From: CAVVJA01 sp963809815 | Lineage (GTDB): Bacteria; Actinomycetota; Actinomycetes; Mycobacteriales; Jatrophihabitantaceae | Direction: 5' to 3' | Assembly (NCBI GenBank): GCA_963809815.1 | Contig: CAWELM010000017.1 | Span: 62,001-126,000, forward strand | DNA length: 64,000 nt | Shown here: positions 48,428-56,915 of the stretch, piece after piece | Layout: each line of letters opens with the position of its first letter | Numbering within the stretch: position 1 is the stretch's first letter | Translations under genes and position numbers: made by a program | Notes under the pieces: generated by a model | Told to the model about the DNA's origin: nothing | Database searches by the model: none | The model's input: only the letters and a program-made list of their open reading frames with translations

Positions 48428-48724
48428 ATGACCGTCATCCGCCGCATCACCGCCACCGTCCTCGCGACCGTCGGCACCGTCCTCGGACTGCTGGCCGTCG
48501 CCAGCGTCGCCGCAGCTTCGCCGGTGTCACCGAACGACGGCGACGGGTTCCCAACCACGGTGTCGCAGCCGCCAACGGGGACGACCAACGCGGTCGTGAA
48601 CAGCGGCTCGCCCTGGTGGATCTTCGTTCTCGTCGCCGCGGCCGCGGTCGCGGTCACTCTGCTCGTGGCCCTGGTGGTCAGCCGGATCCGCCAGCACAGC
48701 ACGGCGACGCAACTCGCGCACTAG
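48428..48724 (+). CDS. Small exported or membrane protein, 98 aa
   Basis: ATG at 48428 sits 4 bases after a strong AAGGAGC. Signal-like helix 1 (about 6-30, ATVLATVGTVLGLLAVASVAAA) is followed by a Gly/Thr/Pro-rich extracytoplasmic segment, then a second helix (about 62-86, WWIFVLVAAAAVAVTLLVALVV) and a basic cytosolic end. Function unknown. A strong hairpin follows. Confidence 0.72.
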   Translation: MTVIRRITATVLATVGTVLGLLAVASVAAASPVSPNDGDGFPTTVSQPPTGTTNAVVNSGSPWWIFVLVAAAAVAVTLLVALVVSRIRQHSTATQLAH

Positions 48725-48735
48725 CGACGCGTAAA

Positions 48736-48760
48736 GGCCTGCGCCATAGCGGCGCAGGCC
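48736..48760 (+). terminator. Rho-independent-like hairpin
   Basis: GGCCTGCGCC and GGCGCAGGCC form a perfect 10-bp stem with an ATAGC loop, 11 bases after the preceding stop. It is followed by CTTCATC rather than a T-run. Confidence 0.65.
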
Positions 48761-49209
48761 CTTCATCAGCGCAGCCACTACGGTCGGCGACCTTTAGAGC
48801 GAGAATGCCCTTGTGCAGTGGGAGAATCGGGGCTGTCGAACAACCGGTTCTGTCGCTGGTTGTCGATGCCGACATTTTTGACGAGCTCGCGGTCATTCCC
48901 GACCTAGGCCAAGCCTCAGCTCGGGTCTCGGGCTGCTGTTTGTCAGCTGCCCGACGCCAGTTGTTTTCGGTATTGGGCGAGGACGCTGATGGCGTAGCGC
49001 CGGTCGAGGCGGTCGCCGATCGAACGAGTGGTGGCCGCGTCGGCGGGGAAGTCGGCGTAGTCGTCTTCGACCGGAGTCGGCGTGTCGCTGAATTGCTCTA
49101 GCGGTCTGAGCGGCGTCCGAGTCGCTCAGCGCATGCCAGGACGCCCACCGGCTCGGAAGTAACGGGCGGCATCGGTTCGCCCCTCGGGTAGGCGGTCCGA
49201 CCGTCGGTT
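48761..49209. other. Gene-poor stretch with decayed coding fragments
   Basis: No intact gene is seen. On the minus strand 48943-49125 is open for 60 codons without a start and ends in a protein-like segment (IGDRLDRRYAISVLAQYRKQL), which looks like the C-terminal end of a lost gene. Together with the DUF222 relic next to it, this suggests a decaying segment. Confidence 0.4.
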
Positions 49210-49608
49210 TCATCCGAGATGGGCGTCGCGTTTCCTGAAAACGTCAGCGGTCTCGGCGATCAGCGCCCGGTGCAGCCGGTCGCTGACCAGCCCGTGGGAG
49301 CGGCCGAGGTCCAGCACGGTGCCGTCCCGATCGTGCACGGCGATGCGGATCCGCGCGGCGCAGGTCAACCACTGCACCACCGCATCCGGCAACCCCGGCC
49401 CGCCGGCCACATGCGCGTACGGACGAGGCGGACCGGCAGCGAGGTCGTTCAGCTGAACGCGGCTCGGCGGCCATCTGCGGTAGCGCGCCATCGGCGCCGG
49501 TATCGGCGGAGGGCAGGCGGCGGCCGTGAGGTGGATCACCAGGTCGGCCCGTTCGTCCCCCCGCAGCCGCATACCGGCTTGTCTGTGTCGGCGACCGTGC
49601 TCTGACAA
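49210..49608 (-). pseudogene. DUF222/13E12-type HNH endonuclease remnant
   Basis: The reading frame contains GGPGLPDAVVQWLTCAARIRIAVHD and then DGTVLDLGRSHGLVSDRLHRALI, the segment that in 13E12-repeat/DUF222 proteins immediately precedes the HNH motif (R-D-x-x-C-x-x-P-x-C). After ALI the sequence changes to an unrelated ETADVFRKRDAHLG and stops, so the HNH domain is missing. The N-terminal DUF222 domain is also absent. Probably a mobile or self-mobilising family relic. Confidence 0.6.
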
Positions 49609-49756
49609 ATTTCGGCCACAGTCGATCAGGTCGAGGAGGCGACACTGAGACCGATCAACTGCTCGAAAGACTGATCAACTCCGCGGCCCGGTCGGGGACG
49701 GAACTGTGCGCCCAGCGGCCGCTTCCCGTCCCCAATGTGGAGAAATGGAGCCGGAC

Positions 49757-50875
49757 TTACTCTTCCAGGACCACCACCGGAACCTGCTGGATCGTGTTGT
49801 TGGCGAATCCGCCCCGGTTCCAGGGCTGCTCGGTCGGTTGCCGGCGGCCCGACGCGTCGGTGGCCCGTACACACAGCGTGTGCCGGCCGGGCCGGGCCTC
49901 CCAGACCCAGGTCCAGCCGCACCAATCCCATCGCGGCGCGTTGCTATCAACGGTGGCCAGGTGCCAGGTGCGGCCGCCGTCGCTGCTGACCTCGATCGTG
50001 GTGATCGGCGCATAGCCGGACCAGGCGCGCCCGCGCAGGCTGACCGGCCCGGGATGCAGGAAGCGCGCGCGGGTCATGAAGTCCGGCCAGCCGGGGGGAA
50101 TGAGCAGCGCGCGAGGTTCCATCCGCGTCACCGGAACACCGGGCTCGTGCGGATCCACGCGCAGCTGGTAGGCGACCTCCTGCTGGAAACCGGTGAAGGC
50201 TGAGTCGATGACAGTGATGTCGGTCAGCCACTTGACATGCGCCATGCCGTACCAACCCGGTACGAGTAATCGCAGCGGGAAGCCATGCTGGGGAGGCAGC
50301 GGCGCGCCGTTCATCTCATACACCAACAGCGCCTCGTCGCCGTACGCGTCGGCAAGCGACAGACTCCGCTGATAGGTCTGCTCGACACCTCGCTCAACCC
50401 CGTGGTCGCTGCCGGTAAAGACGACCTCGCGGGCCGCGCTGGTCGGCGCCGCTCGACGGAGTAGCGGCGCGAGCGGAGTGCCGGTCCACTCGGCGTTCCC
50501 CACGGCCTCGACGAGCCAAGGTTGGCTCACCGGGCGCGGCAGCAGCCGGGCCCTTCCGTTGCCGGCACACTCGATCGTTACCCGGCGTGTGGTGCGCGGC
50601 ATCGCCCGAATGGTGTCCAGGTCCAGTGTGAACGGCGACTCGACAACGCCGCCGACATGCAATCGCCACGCCGTCGGATCGACATCAGGGATGTCGTAGT
50701 GAATCAACAAGTAGTGCAGCCCGATGGGTGTGACGTCGTAGCGCATCGCCTCCAAGGGCATTCCATGATTGCGACCGGCGAGCTGCAGCTCGTCCTGCGA
50801 AATACCCTCGCCGATCTCCGCGATCCGGGCCGGGCCTACCACCTGCTCCGCCGCTGACACGGTGACCACCCCCAT
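49757..50875 (-). CDS. Sulfite oxidase-family molybdopterin enzyme
   Basis: 372 aa. A molybdopterin domain (MRYDVTPIGLHYLLIHYDIP, VTIECAGNGRARL with the Mo-ligating Cys, RLLVPGWYGMAHVKWL) is followed by the Mo-co dimerisation domain (about 265-372, GRAWSGYAPITTIEVSSDGG). No heme b5 domain and no Tat signal are visible, so it should be a cytosolic sulfite-oxidase-like protein with an unknown electron acceptor and substrate. GTG at 50866 is an alternative start. Confidence 0.88.
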   Translation of the reverse strand: MGVVTVSAAEQVVGPARIAEIGEGISQDELQLAGRNHGMPLEAMRYDVTPIGLHYLLIHYDIPDVDPTAWRLHVGGVVESPFTLDLDTIRAMPRTTRRVTIECAGNGRARLLPRPVSQPWLVEAVGNAEWTGTPLAPLLRRAAPTSAAREVVFTGSDHGVERGVEQTYQRSLSLADAYGDEALLVYEMNGAPLPPQHGFPLRLLVPGWYGMAHVKWLTDITVIDSAFTGFQQEVAYQLRVDPHEPGVPVTRMEPRALLIPPGWPDFMTRARFLHPGPVSLRGRAWSGYAPITTIEVSSDGGRTWHLATVDSNAPRWDWCGWTWVWEARPGRHTLCVRATDASGRRQPTEQPWNRGGFANNTIQQVPVVVLEE

Positions 50876-51132
50876 CTGTCGCCCTGAGTTTCGCAGAGCT
50901 TGCTCGAGCCTAACCGCCGGCGCAGGCAGCTATTCGCGCTATTAACGGCGGGCGGATGCCTCGTCGAGGTGGATGCCGACGACGTCGGCTACGCGTTCGA
51001 GATCAACGTCTAAGCAGAGCAGTGACGGGCGGCGCGACTTGAGAGGGCACGGTCACGGGCTCTCGAGTTAGCGACGGCTTGTCGGATCATCGAGCCTCCC
51101 GCCGTAGCCCGAGGGCGATGCGGCTTGACTAG

Positions 51133-51148
51133 TCGAACATTTGTTCGA
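51133..51148. promoter_or_regulatory. LexA (SOS) box upstream of dnaE2
   Basis: TCGAACATTTGTTCGA carries both conserved half sites TCGAAC and GTTCGA with a 4-base spacer. It ends 11 bases before the dnaE2 ATG, the same arrangement as in front of imuA', so both mutasome units answer to LexA. Confidence 0.92.
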
Positions 51149-51159
51149 ATACTGAACGG

Positions 51160-54100
51160 ATGGGCTGGCAGAACCCCCCGATGCCGTGGCAGGAGCTGGA
51201 GCGCCGCCTGTCCGGCCGAGCCGAGCCTGACGACCGCGACGAGCTGGTGGGCGACGGCGGCGATTCGCCGGCCTGGTCGCGCAAACGTACCGCGTACATC
51301 CCCGCCACGGACGCCCGTCCGATCGACGGCGGAGCGCCCCGGGTGCGGTACGCGGAGCTGCATGCGCACTCGTCGTTCAGCTTCCTCGACGGGGCCAGCT
51401 CCCCGGAAGAGATGGTCGAGGAGGCCGTCCGGCTCGGTCTCTCAGCACTCACCCTGACCGACCACGACGGCTTCTACGGGATCGTGCGGTTCTCGGAAGC
51501 AGCCGAGACTCTCGGCTTGCCGACAGTGATCGGGGCTGAGCTCTCGTTGGACGTCCCGATGCCGACCACCCAGTCCGAACGGATGGTCGCGGCCCGGGTT
51601 GGTAAGCCCGACCCGACCGGGCACCACCTGCTCGTGCTGGCCCGCGACCCGACCGGCTATGCCAGCCTGGCTCGAGCGATCAGCACCGCCCAGCAACGTG
51701 GTGGCGTCAAGGGCCGCCCGGTGTACGACGGTGATGAGCTGGCGGAGCTAGCTAACGGTCATTGGGTGGTACTCACCGGATGCCGCAAGGGCCCGGTACG
51801 CGCAGCGTTGGCGAGCGGGCTCGACCCGGCGCGACGCGCGCTGGCCGACCTGATCGACCGGTTCGGGCGGGACAACGTCGTTGTCGAACTGACCTACGCC
51901 CTGGATCCACTCGCCGATGAACGCCACGACGCGCTCACCCTGCTCGCCGAGGAAGCGGGGCTGCCGGTCGTCGCCACCACAGCCGCGCACTACCACGGTC
52001 CACCGCGGCGGCCACTGGCCACTGCCGTAGCCGCGGTACGGGCACGCAGCAACCTCGACGAGATGGACGGGTGGCTACCCGCATTCGCCGACCAGCACTT
52101 GCGGTCCGGTGCGGAAATGGCGGCCCGATTCGCCCGCTGGCCAGGAGTGGTCGAGCGAGCGGCAGCGCTGGGCGACGAGCTGGCCTTCCCGCTACGGCTC
52201 ATCGCCCCGCAGCTGCCACCCTTTCCTGTCCCGCCTGGGCACACCGAGATGACCTACCTCGCCGAGCTAGCCCGCTCCGGTGCCGTCGAGCGGTACGGCG
52301 ACCGCAAGCCAGAAGAACGCGAACGCGCCTTCGCGCAGATCGAACACGAACTCGCCATCATCGACGAGCTCGGGTTCCCGGGCTACTTCCTCGTCGTCTG
52401 GGACATCGTGCGGTTCTGTCACTCGCGGGGAATCCTCTGCCAAGGCAGGGGATCTGCTGCAAACTCAGCGGTCTGCTACGCACTGAAGATCACCGCCGTC
52501 GACGCGGTGCGCTACGAATTGCTTTTCGAACGGTTCCTCTCCCCTGACCGGGATGGGCCACCTGACATCGACGTCGATATCGAGTCCGACCGGCGTGAAG
52601 AGGCTATTCAATACGTTTATCACCACTACGACCGCGACCATGCGGCCCAGGTCGCCGACGTCATCACCTACCGGCCCAAGTCGGCCATTCGTGACATCGC
52701 CAAGGCGCTCGGTTACTCCCCCGGTCAGCAGGACGCCTGGAGCAAAGAGATCGAGCAGAGTTATTACTGGACGCCGGACCTCTTCACCCGCGAGGACGAT
52801 GCGCCGACGTCAATGCAGTCCGAAGTACCGCAGCGCGTCGTGGATCTCGCCGCCGAACTGCAGAATGCCCCCCGACACATGGGGATCCATACCGGCGGCA
52901 TGGTGATCTGTGATCGTCCGGTGGTCGAAGTCTGCCCGGTGGAATGGGGCCGGATGCCGGAACGCACGGTACTGCAGTGGGACAAGGACGACTGTGCCGC
53001 CATCGGGCTGGTCAAGTTCGACCTGCTCGGGCTAGGCATGCTCTCGGCGTTGCACTACTGCTTCGAGTTCGTCGAGCAATGGTTCGGGGTGCATTACGGG
53101 CTGCACGAGGTGCCGCCGGAAGATCCGCTTGTCTACGAAATGCTGCAGCGGGCGGACACCATCGGAGTTTTCCAGATCGAGTCCAGAGCACAGATGGCCA
53201 CCCTGCCTCGACTGCGCCCGGAAAAGTTCTACGACTTGGTCATCGAGATTGCGTTGATTCGGCCCGGCCCGATCCAAGGCGAATCCGTGCATCCCTATAT
53301 TCGCCGCAAGCACAAATTGGAAGAGGTCACTTATCCCCATCCCAAGCTGAAAAAGCATCTGGAGAAAACGCTCGGCGTGCCACTGTTCCAGGAACAGTTG
53401 ATGCAACTCGCCATCGACGCTGCCGGTTGTTCGCCCTCGGAAGCCGATCAAGTGCGGCGGGCCATGGGGTCCAAGCGTTCACACGAGCGAATGGAAGATC
53501 TGCGGCAACGGCTCTACGACGGGATGGCGCGCAACGGCGTCGTCGGAGCGGCTGCCGACGACATCTACCTCAAGATCAAGTCGTTCGCCTCGTTCGGGTT
53601 CGCCGAGAGCCACTCGATCAGCTTCGCCTTCTTGGTCTATGCCTCCAGCTGGCTGAAGCTCTATCACCCGGCAGCATTCTGCGCATCGCTGCTCAACGCG
53701 CAGCCGATGGGTTTTTACTCGCCGCAGACGCTTGTTCACGATGCCAAGCGACACGGCGTCGTCGTGCTCGGCCCGCACGTGAACCTCTCACCCGCGGCCG
53801 CCGGGCTCGAGGCGGTGCCGGACGGCTACCCGGTCGACCCGCCCTACACCGGTCCAGGACCACCGCAACCGGCGGTGCGGCTGGGACTGTCCAGCGTGCG
53901 CACCATCAGCAGCGAGCTGGCCGAGCAGATCGTCGCGGAACGGAATCGCGGCGGTGCCTATACCTCGATGGCCGACCTGAGCCGGCGCGTGGGTCTCACC
54001 GTCGACCAGGTCGAGGCCCTGGCTACTGCCGGGGCATTCGACTGCTTCGGCTTGTCCCGACGGACGGCACTTTGGGCCGCCGGCGCCGTCGCCGCCGACC

Positions 54101-54573
54101 ACCCTGGCCAGTTGAACGTGACCGCCTACGACGAATCGAGCACGCCCCCGTTGCCAACAATGAGCGAGGCCGAACAGCTCGTGGCCGACCTGTGGGCCAC
54201 CGGCATTACCCGAGACGCCTATCCGACCGCGCAAATCCGCTCACGCCTGGATTCCCTGGGCATCGTCCCGGCGAGCGCGCTCCGCTCGATCGAGAACCGC
54301 ACCCGGGTCACGGTCGGCGGCGTGGTGACCCATCGGCAACGTCCGGCGACCGCACGTGGCGTCACGTTCCTCAACCTGGAGGACGAGACCGGAATGGTGA
54401 ACGTTATCTGTGACCCGGTGGTGTGGATGCGCCACCGCCGGGTGGCCCGCGAGTCCGGCGGGCTGATGATCCGCGGGATGCTGGAACGCGCCGACGGGGT
54501 CACCAACATCGTGGCCGAACGCATCGAGAAACTGTCGCTCGGGCTGCGCACGAAATCCCGGGACTTCCGATGA
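51160..54573 (+). CDS. dnaE2: Error-prone DNA polymerase III alpha subunit DnaE2
   Basis: A 1137-aa C-family polymerase that performs damage-induced mutagenic synthesis with ImuA'/ImuB. An N-terminal PHP domain (YAELHAHSSFSFLDGASSPEE from about 66) is followed by palm residues PDIDVDIESDRREEA (about 467-481), FQIESRAQMATLPRLRPEKFYDLVIEIALIRPGPI in pieces, HhH, and a C-terminal OB fold (VTVGGVVTHRQRP, FLNLEDETGMVNVI). The start MGWQNPPMPW matches mycobacterial DnaE2 (MGW...), recalled. It overlaps the next gene by 4 bases. Confidence 0.96.
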   Translation: MGWQNPPMPWQELERRLSGRAEPDDRDELVGDGGDSPAWSRKRTAYIPATDARPIDGGAPRVRYAELHAHSSFSFLDGASSPEEMVEEAVRLGLSALTLTDHDGFYGIVRFSEAAETLGLPTVIGAELSLDVPMPTTQSERMVAARVGKPDPTGHHLLVLARDPTGYASLARAISTAQQRGGVKGRPVYDGDELAELANGHWVVLTGCRKGPVRAALASGLDPARRALADLIDRFGRDNVVVELTYALDPLADERHDALTLLAEEAGLPVVATTAAHYHGPPRRPLATAVAAVRARSNLDEMDGWLPAFADQHLRSGAEMAARFARWPGVVERAAALGDELAFPLRLIAPQLPPFPVPPGHTEMTYLAELARSGAVERYGDRKPEERERAFAQIEHELAIIDELGFPGYFLVVWDIVRFCHSRGILCQGRGSAANSAVCYALKITAVDAVRYELLFERFLSPDRDGPPDIDVDIESDRREEAIQYVYHHYDRDHAAQVADVITYRPKSAIRDIAKALGYSPGQQDAWSKEIEQSYYWTPDLFTREDDAPTSMQSEVPQRVVDLAAELQNAPRHMGIHTGGMVICDRPVVEVCPVEWGRMPERTVLQWDKDDCAAIGLVKFDLLGLGMLSALHYCFEFVEQWFGVHYGLHEVPPEDPLVYEMLQRADTIGVFQIESRAQMATLPRLRPEKFYDLVIEIALIRPGPIQGESVHPYIRRKHKLEEVTYPHPKLKKHLEKTLGVPLFQEQLMQLAIDAAGCSPSEADQVRRAMGSKRSHERMEDLRQRLYDGMARNGVVGAAADDIYLKIKSFASFGFAESHSISFAFLVYASSWLKLYHPAAFCASLLNAQPMGFYSPQTLVHDAKRHGVVVLGPHVNLSPAAAGLEAVPDGYPVDPPYTGPGPPQPAVRLGLSSVRTISSELAEQIVAERNRGGAYTSMADLSRRVGLTVDQVEALATAGAFDCFGLSRRTALWAAGAVAADHPGQLNVTAYDESSTPPLPTMSEAEQLVADLWATGITRDAYPTAQIRSRLDSLGIVPASALRSIENRTRVTVGGVVTHRQRPATARGVTFLNLEDETGMVNVICDPVVWMRHRRVARESGGLMIRGMLERADGVTNIVAERIEKLSLGLRTKSRDFR

Positions 54574-55565
54574 GCCAACCGGTAACCGGATCCGTCGCCA
54601 CGACGAGCGAGCTGCGGTGGCACCTGGCCGATCAGGAACGCGACGGTCAGATCGCGCTGTTCGGCCTCGACGGACTCACCGGCCCGGACCGCGGGACCGG
54701 GCGGATGTCCGGCCTCGAGTTCCTGCACGTCACGGCCAAGCGGATCATCAACGAGGTCCCTAGCCGGTCGCCGGTGCCGTTCCGCTGGACCATCAACGTC
54801 TATCGCGGCTGCAGCCACGCCTGCACGTATTGCTTCGCCCGCCCGACGCACAGCTATCTCGGCCTGAACATCGGGGAGGACTTCGACCGGAAGATCATCG
54901 TCAAGATCAACGCGGTCGAGCGGGTGCGGGCGGAGCTGGCCGATCCCCGATGGCAGGGCGACTCAATCGCCATGGGCACGAACACTGATCCGTACCAGCG
55001 CGCGGAAGGGAAGTACCGACTGACGCGCGGCGTCCTGCGGGCGCTCGCCGAGCGCGGCAATCCGGTCTCCATCTTGACCAAGTCACCGCTCGTCCTGCGG
55101 GATCTGGATGTGCTCACCGACGCCGCCGCGCGGACGTCGGTGCAGGTCAACCTCTCGATCGGCACCCTGGACGAGCGGGTCTGGCGGTCAACCGAGCCCG
55201 GCACGCCCCATCCGCGTCGGCGCCTTCGGGCACTACGCACGTTGGCCGAAGCCGGAATCCGCACCGGCGCGCTCGTCGCGCCGGTACTGCCGGGATTGAG
55301 CGACCAGCCAGAGCAGCTGCGCGAAGTCACGCGAGCGATCCTGGACACCGGCGGCCACGTGGTCGGGGTGTCCGCCTTGCACTTACGGCCAGGAACGCGC
55401 GAACACTTCCTGCAGTGGCTGTCCGGCTTCGATCCGGACCTGTACAGGGACTACGTGCGCCGCTATCGTGACGGCGCCTACGCGCCGTCGCAGTACTCGC
55501 AGTGGCTCCGGTCCGTCGTCGCCGAAGTAAGCCCTTCCGGTGACCCCGATGGCTGGCTACCGTGA
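54570..55565 (+). CDS. Rv2578c-family (SPL-like) radical SAM protein
   Basis: 331 aa. The [4Fe-4S] motif is Cys81-x3-Cys85-x2-Cys88 (RGCSHACTYC), preceded by VPFRWTINVY. The remaining barrel has AMGTNTDPYQRAEG, SILTKSPLVLRDLDVL and GALVAPVLPGLSD, as in spore-photoproduct-lyase-like proteins. ATGA overlap with dnaE2 shows the same transcript under the same LexA box. Its reaction is unknown; SPL similarity and the SOS operon suggest a role in DNA damage, which is inference. Confidence 0.9.
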   Translation: MSQPVTGSVATTSELRWHLADQERDGQIALFGLDGLTGPDRGTGRMSGLEFLHVTAKRIINEVPSRSPVPFRWTINVYRGCSHACTYCFARPTHSYLGLNIGEDFDRKIIVKINAVERVRAELADPRWQGDSIAMGTNTDPYQRAEGKYRLTRGVLRALAERGNPVSILTKSPLVLRDLDVLTDAAARTSVQVNLSIGTLDERVWRSTEPGTPHPRRRLRALRTLAEAGIRTGALVAPVLPGLSDQPEQLREVTRAILDTGGHVVGVSALHLRPGTREHFLQWLSGFDPDLYRDYVRRYRDGAYAPSQYSQWLRSVVAEVSPSGDPDGWLP

Positions 55566-55615
55566 GTCAGCGAAGACCGTGGGTGCGGTCATCGGCCACC
55601 GGATCGAGGTACAAC

Positions 55616-56044
55616 GTGAAGATCTCGGACATTCTCCGGCACAAGGGCTCCTCCGTCGTGACCATCGGCCCGGGCGACGCGGTGACGGACCTGCTCGCGC
55701 GGCTGGCCGAGCACAATATCGGCGCTATCGTCGTCGTCGATCGCGACGCCGTCGTGGGAATCGTCTCCGAGCGGGATATCGTCCGAAGGCTCAACTCAGA
55801 CGGCGCAGAGGTACTGTCCCGGAGCGTCAGCGAGGTGATGACGAGTTCGGTCGTCAGCTGCGCTCCGGGTGACTCGGTCGACAGTATCGGTGCCGCGATG
55901 ACCGAGCTGCGGGTTCGGCATATGCCGGTGCTGAACGGTGGCCGGCTGGCCGGCATAGTCACCATCGGCGACGTCGTGGCCGGCCGGATCCGGCAGCTCG
56001 AGCAGGATCGGGTACAGCTGGAGGGCTACATCACCCGCGGCTGA
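55616..56044 (+). CDS. CBS domain pair protein
   Basis: 142 aa made of two CBS motifs: VKISDILRHKGSSVVTIGPG, GAIVVVDRDAVVGIVSERDIVRRL, then VMTSSVVSCAPGDSVDSIGAAM and HMPVLNGGRLAGIVTIGDVV. It probably senses adenosine nucleotides. GTG at 55616 has GAGG 6 bases upstream; a GTG at 55562 overlapping the previous stop would add 18 residues of non-family sequence. It may be the third gene of the dnaE2 transcript, as the gap is 50 bases. Confidence 0.87.
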   Translation: MKISDILRHKGSSVVTIGPGDAVTDLLARLAEHNIGAIVVVDRDAVVGIVSERDIVRRLNSDGAEVLSRSVSEVMTSSVVSCAPGDSVDSIGAAMTELRVRHMPVLNGGRLAGIVTIGDVVAGRIRQLEQDRVQLEGYITRG

Positions 56045-56138
56045 GTCGGTCGATCACCCACGGCCGAGTAGATCGCTGCCTCGCGGTTCGGCGTCCGCGC
56101 GAAGAATCGGTCGGGCCTTCGCTCGTGCGCCCGAACCG

Positions 56139-56861
56139 TTACGGGCGGGTGGGCCGGTCTCCCGACGGCGGATAGCCGCCGGAGCCATAGCCGGCCTGCG
56201 GGTACCCCTGCCGGCCGTATCCCGGATCCTGGCCATACCAAGGCTGCTGAGCGTAGCCGGGCTGCTGGCCGTAATAGTCGTCCGGTTGGTGACCGTACTG
56301 GCCGTAGCCCGACTGGCCGTCGTGCGGAGGGACATGTCCAGGCGGCGGCGTGTTCGCTACTCGAGCTCGCCGATCGTGATCCTGTTCGATAAGCCGGTTG
56401 AGCGTCTGCTGCATCTGATCGGAGCGCGGGATGTCGTGCAAGGTCTCCTGACCATGCTCACCGGCCGATTCGATGGTGAGCGTGCCCGCCCGCACGATGC
56501 GATCCCACAGACTCTGCCGGAATCCGACATCACTGATGCGCTGCAGGCTGATGTCTCGGCCGGTGTGATGCAGAATTCCACGCCGGATCAGCACGCGATG
56601 CGTGGTGAATACGTAGTGCGTTGTGCGCCAGCCGAGCCAGGGTTTGACGGTGAGCCAGCTGACAAGGATCACAGCGACAGCCAGGATCGCAATCACCAAC
56701 GGTCCTTGGGTGTTGTTGGTCGGCAGCAGCGGGATACCCACGCCGACGAGTGCGCAGATGAGGATGAACCACAACGTGGCCGGAACCAGGGTGATCCAGT
56801 GCGGGTGTAGGTGCTCGACGACCTGCTCGTCGTCCGCGAGGAGTTTCTCCGGGTAGCTCAC
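56139..56861 (-). CDS. PH (bPH2/YdbT-like) domain membrane protein
   Basis: 240 aa. The start SYPEKLLADDEQVVEHLHPHW is typical; two helices (about 24-44 and 52-72) are followed by a bPH2 domain (HYVFTTHRVLIRRGILHHTGRDISLQRISDV in pieces). A C-terminal Gly/Tyr/Pro/Gln-rich repeat tail (GYGQYGHQPDDYYGQQPGY) is probably disordered. It matches the mycobacterial gene between purEK and birA (Rv3278c, recalled). Function unknown. Confidence 0.87.
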   Translation of the reverse strand: MSYPEKLLADDEQVVEHLHPHWITLVPATLWFILICALVGVGIPLLPTNNTQGPLVIAILAVAVILVSWLTVKPWLGWRTTHYVFTTHRVLIRRGILHHTGRDISLQRISDVGFRQSLWDRIVRAGTLTIESAGEHGQETLHDIPRSDQMQQTLNRLIEQDHDRRARVANTPPPGHVPPHDGQSGYGQYGHQPDDYYGQQPGYAQQPWYGQDPGYGRQGYPQAGYGSGGYPPSGDRPTRP

Positions 56862-56915
56862 GACTCACTACCTCCCTGGCCGGCGACACACGCCGGTCGC
56901 GCTGTAACAGTCACG

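Noticed and set aside
48800..48900. Sequence reminiscent of the end of an IS1380-type element (GCGAGAATGCCC...)
   Set aside because: Only a vague resemblance from memory; no transposase fragment or inverted repeat supports it.
50900..51013. Short plus-strand frame ending in an acidic peptide (VDADDVGYAFEINV) between the sulfite oxidase gene and dnaE2
   Set aside because: About 35 codons with only a TTG start, no ribosome site and no family; probably chance or an unidentifiable relic.
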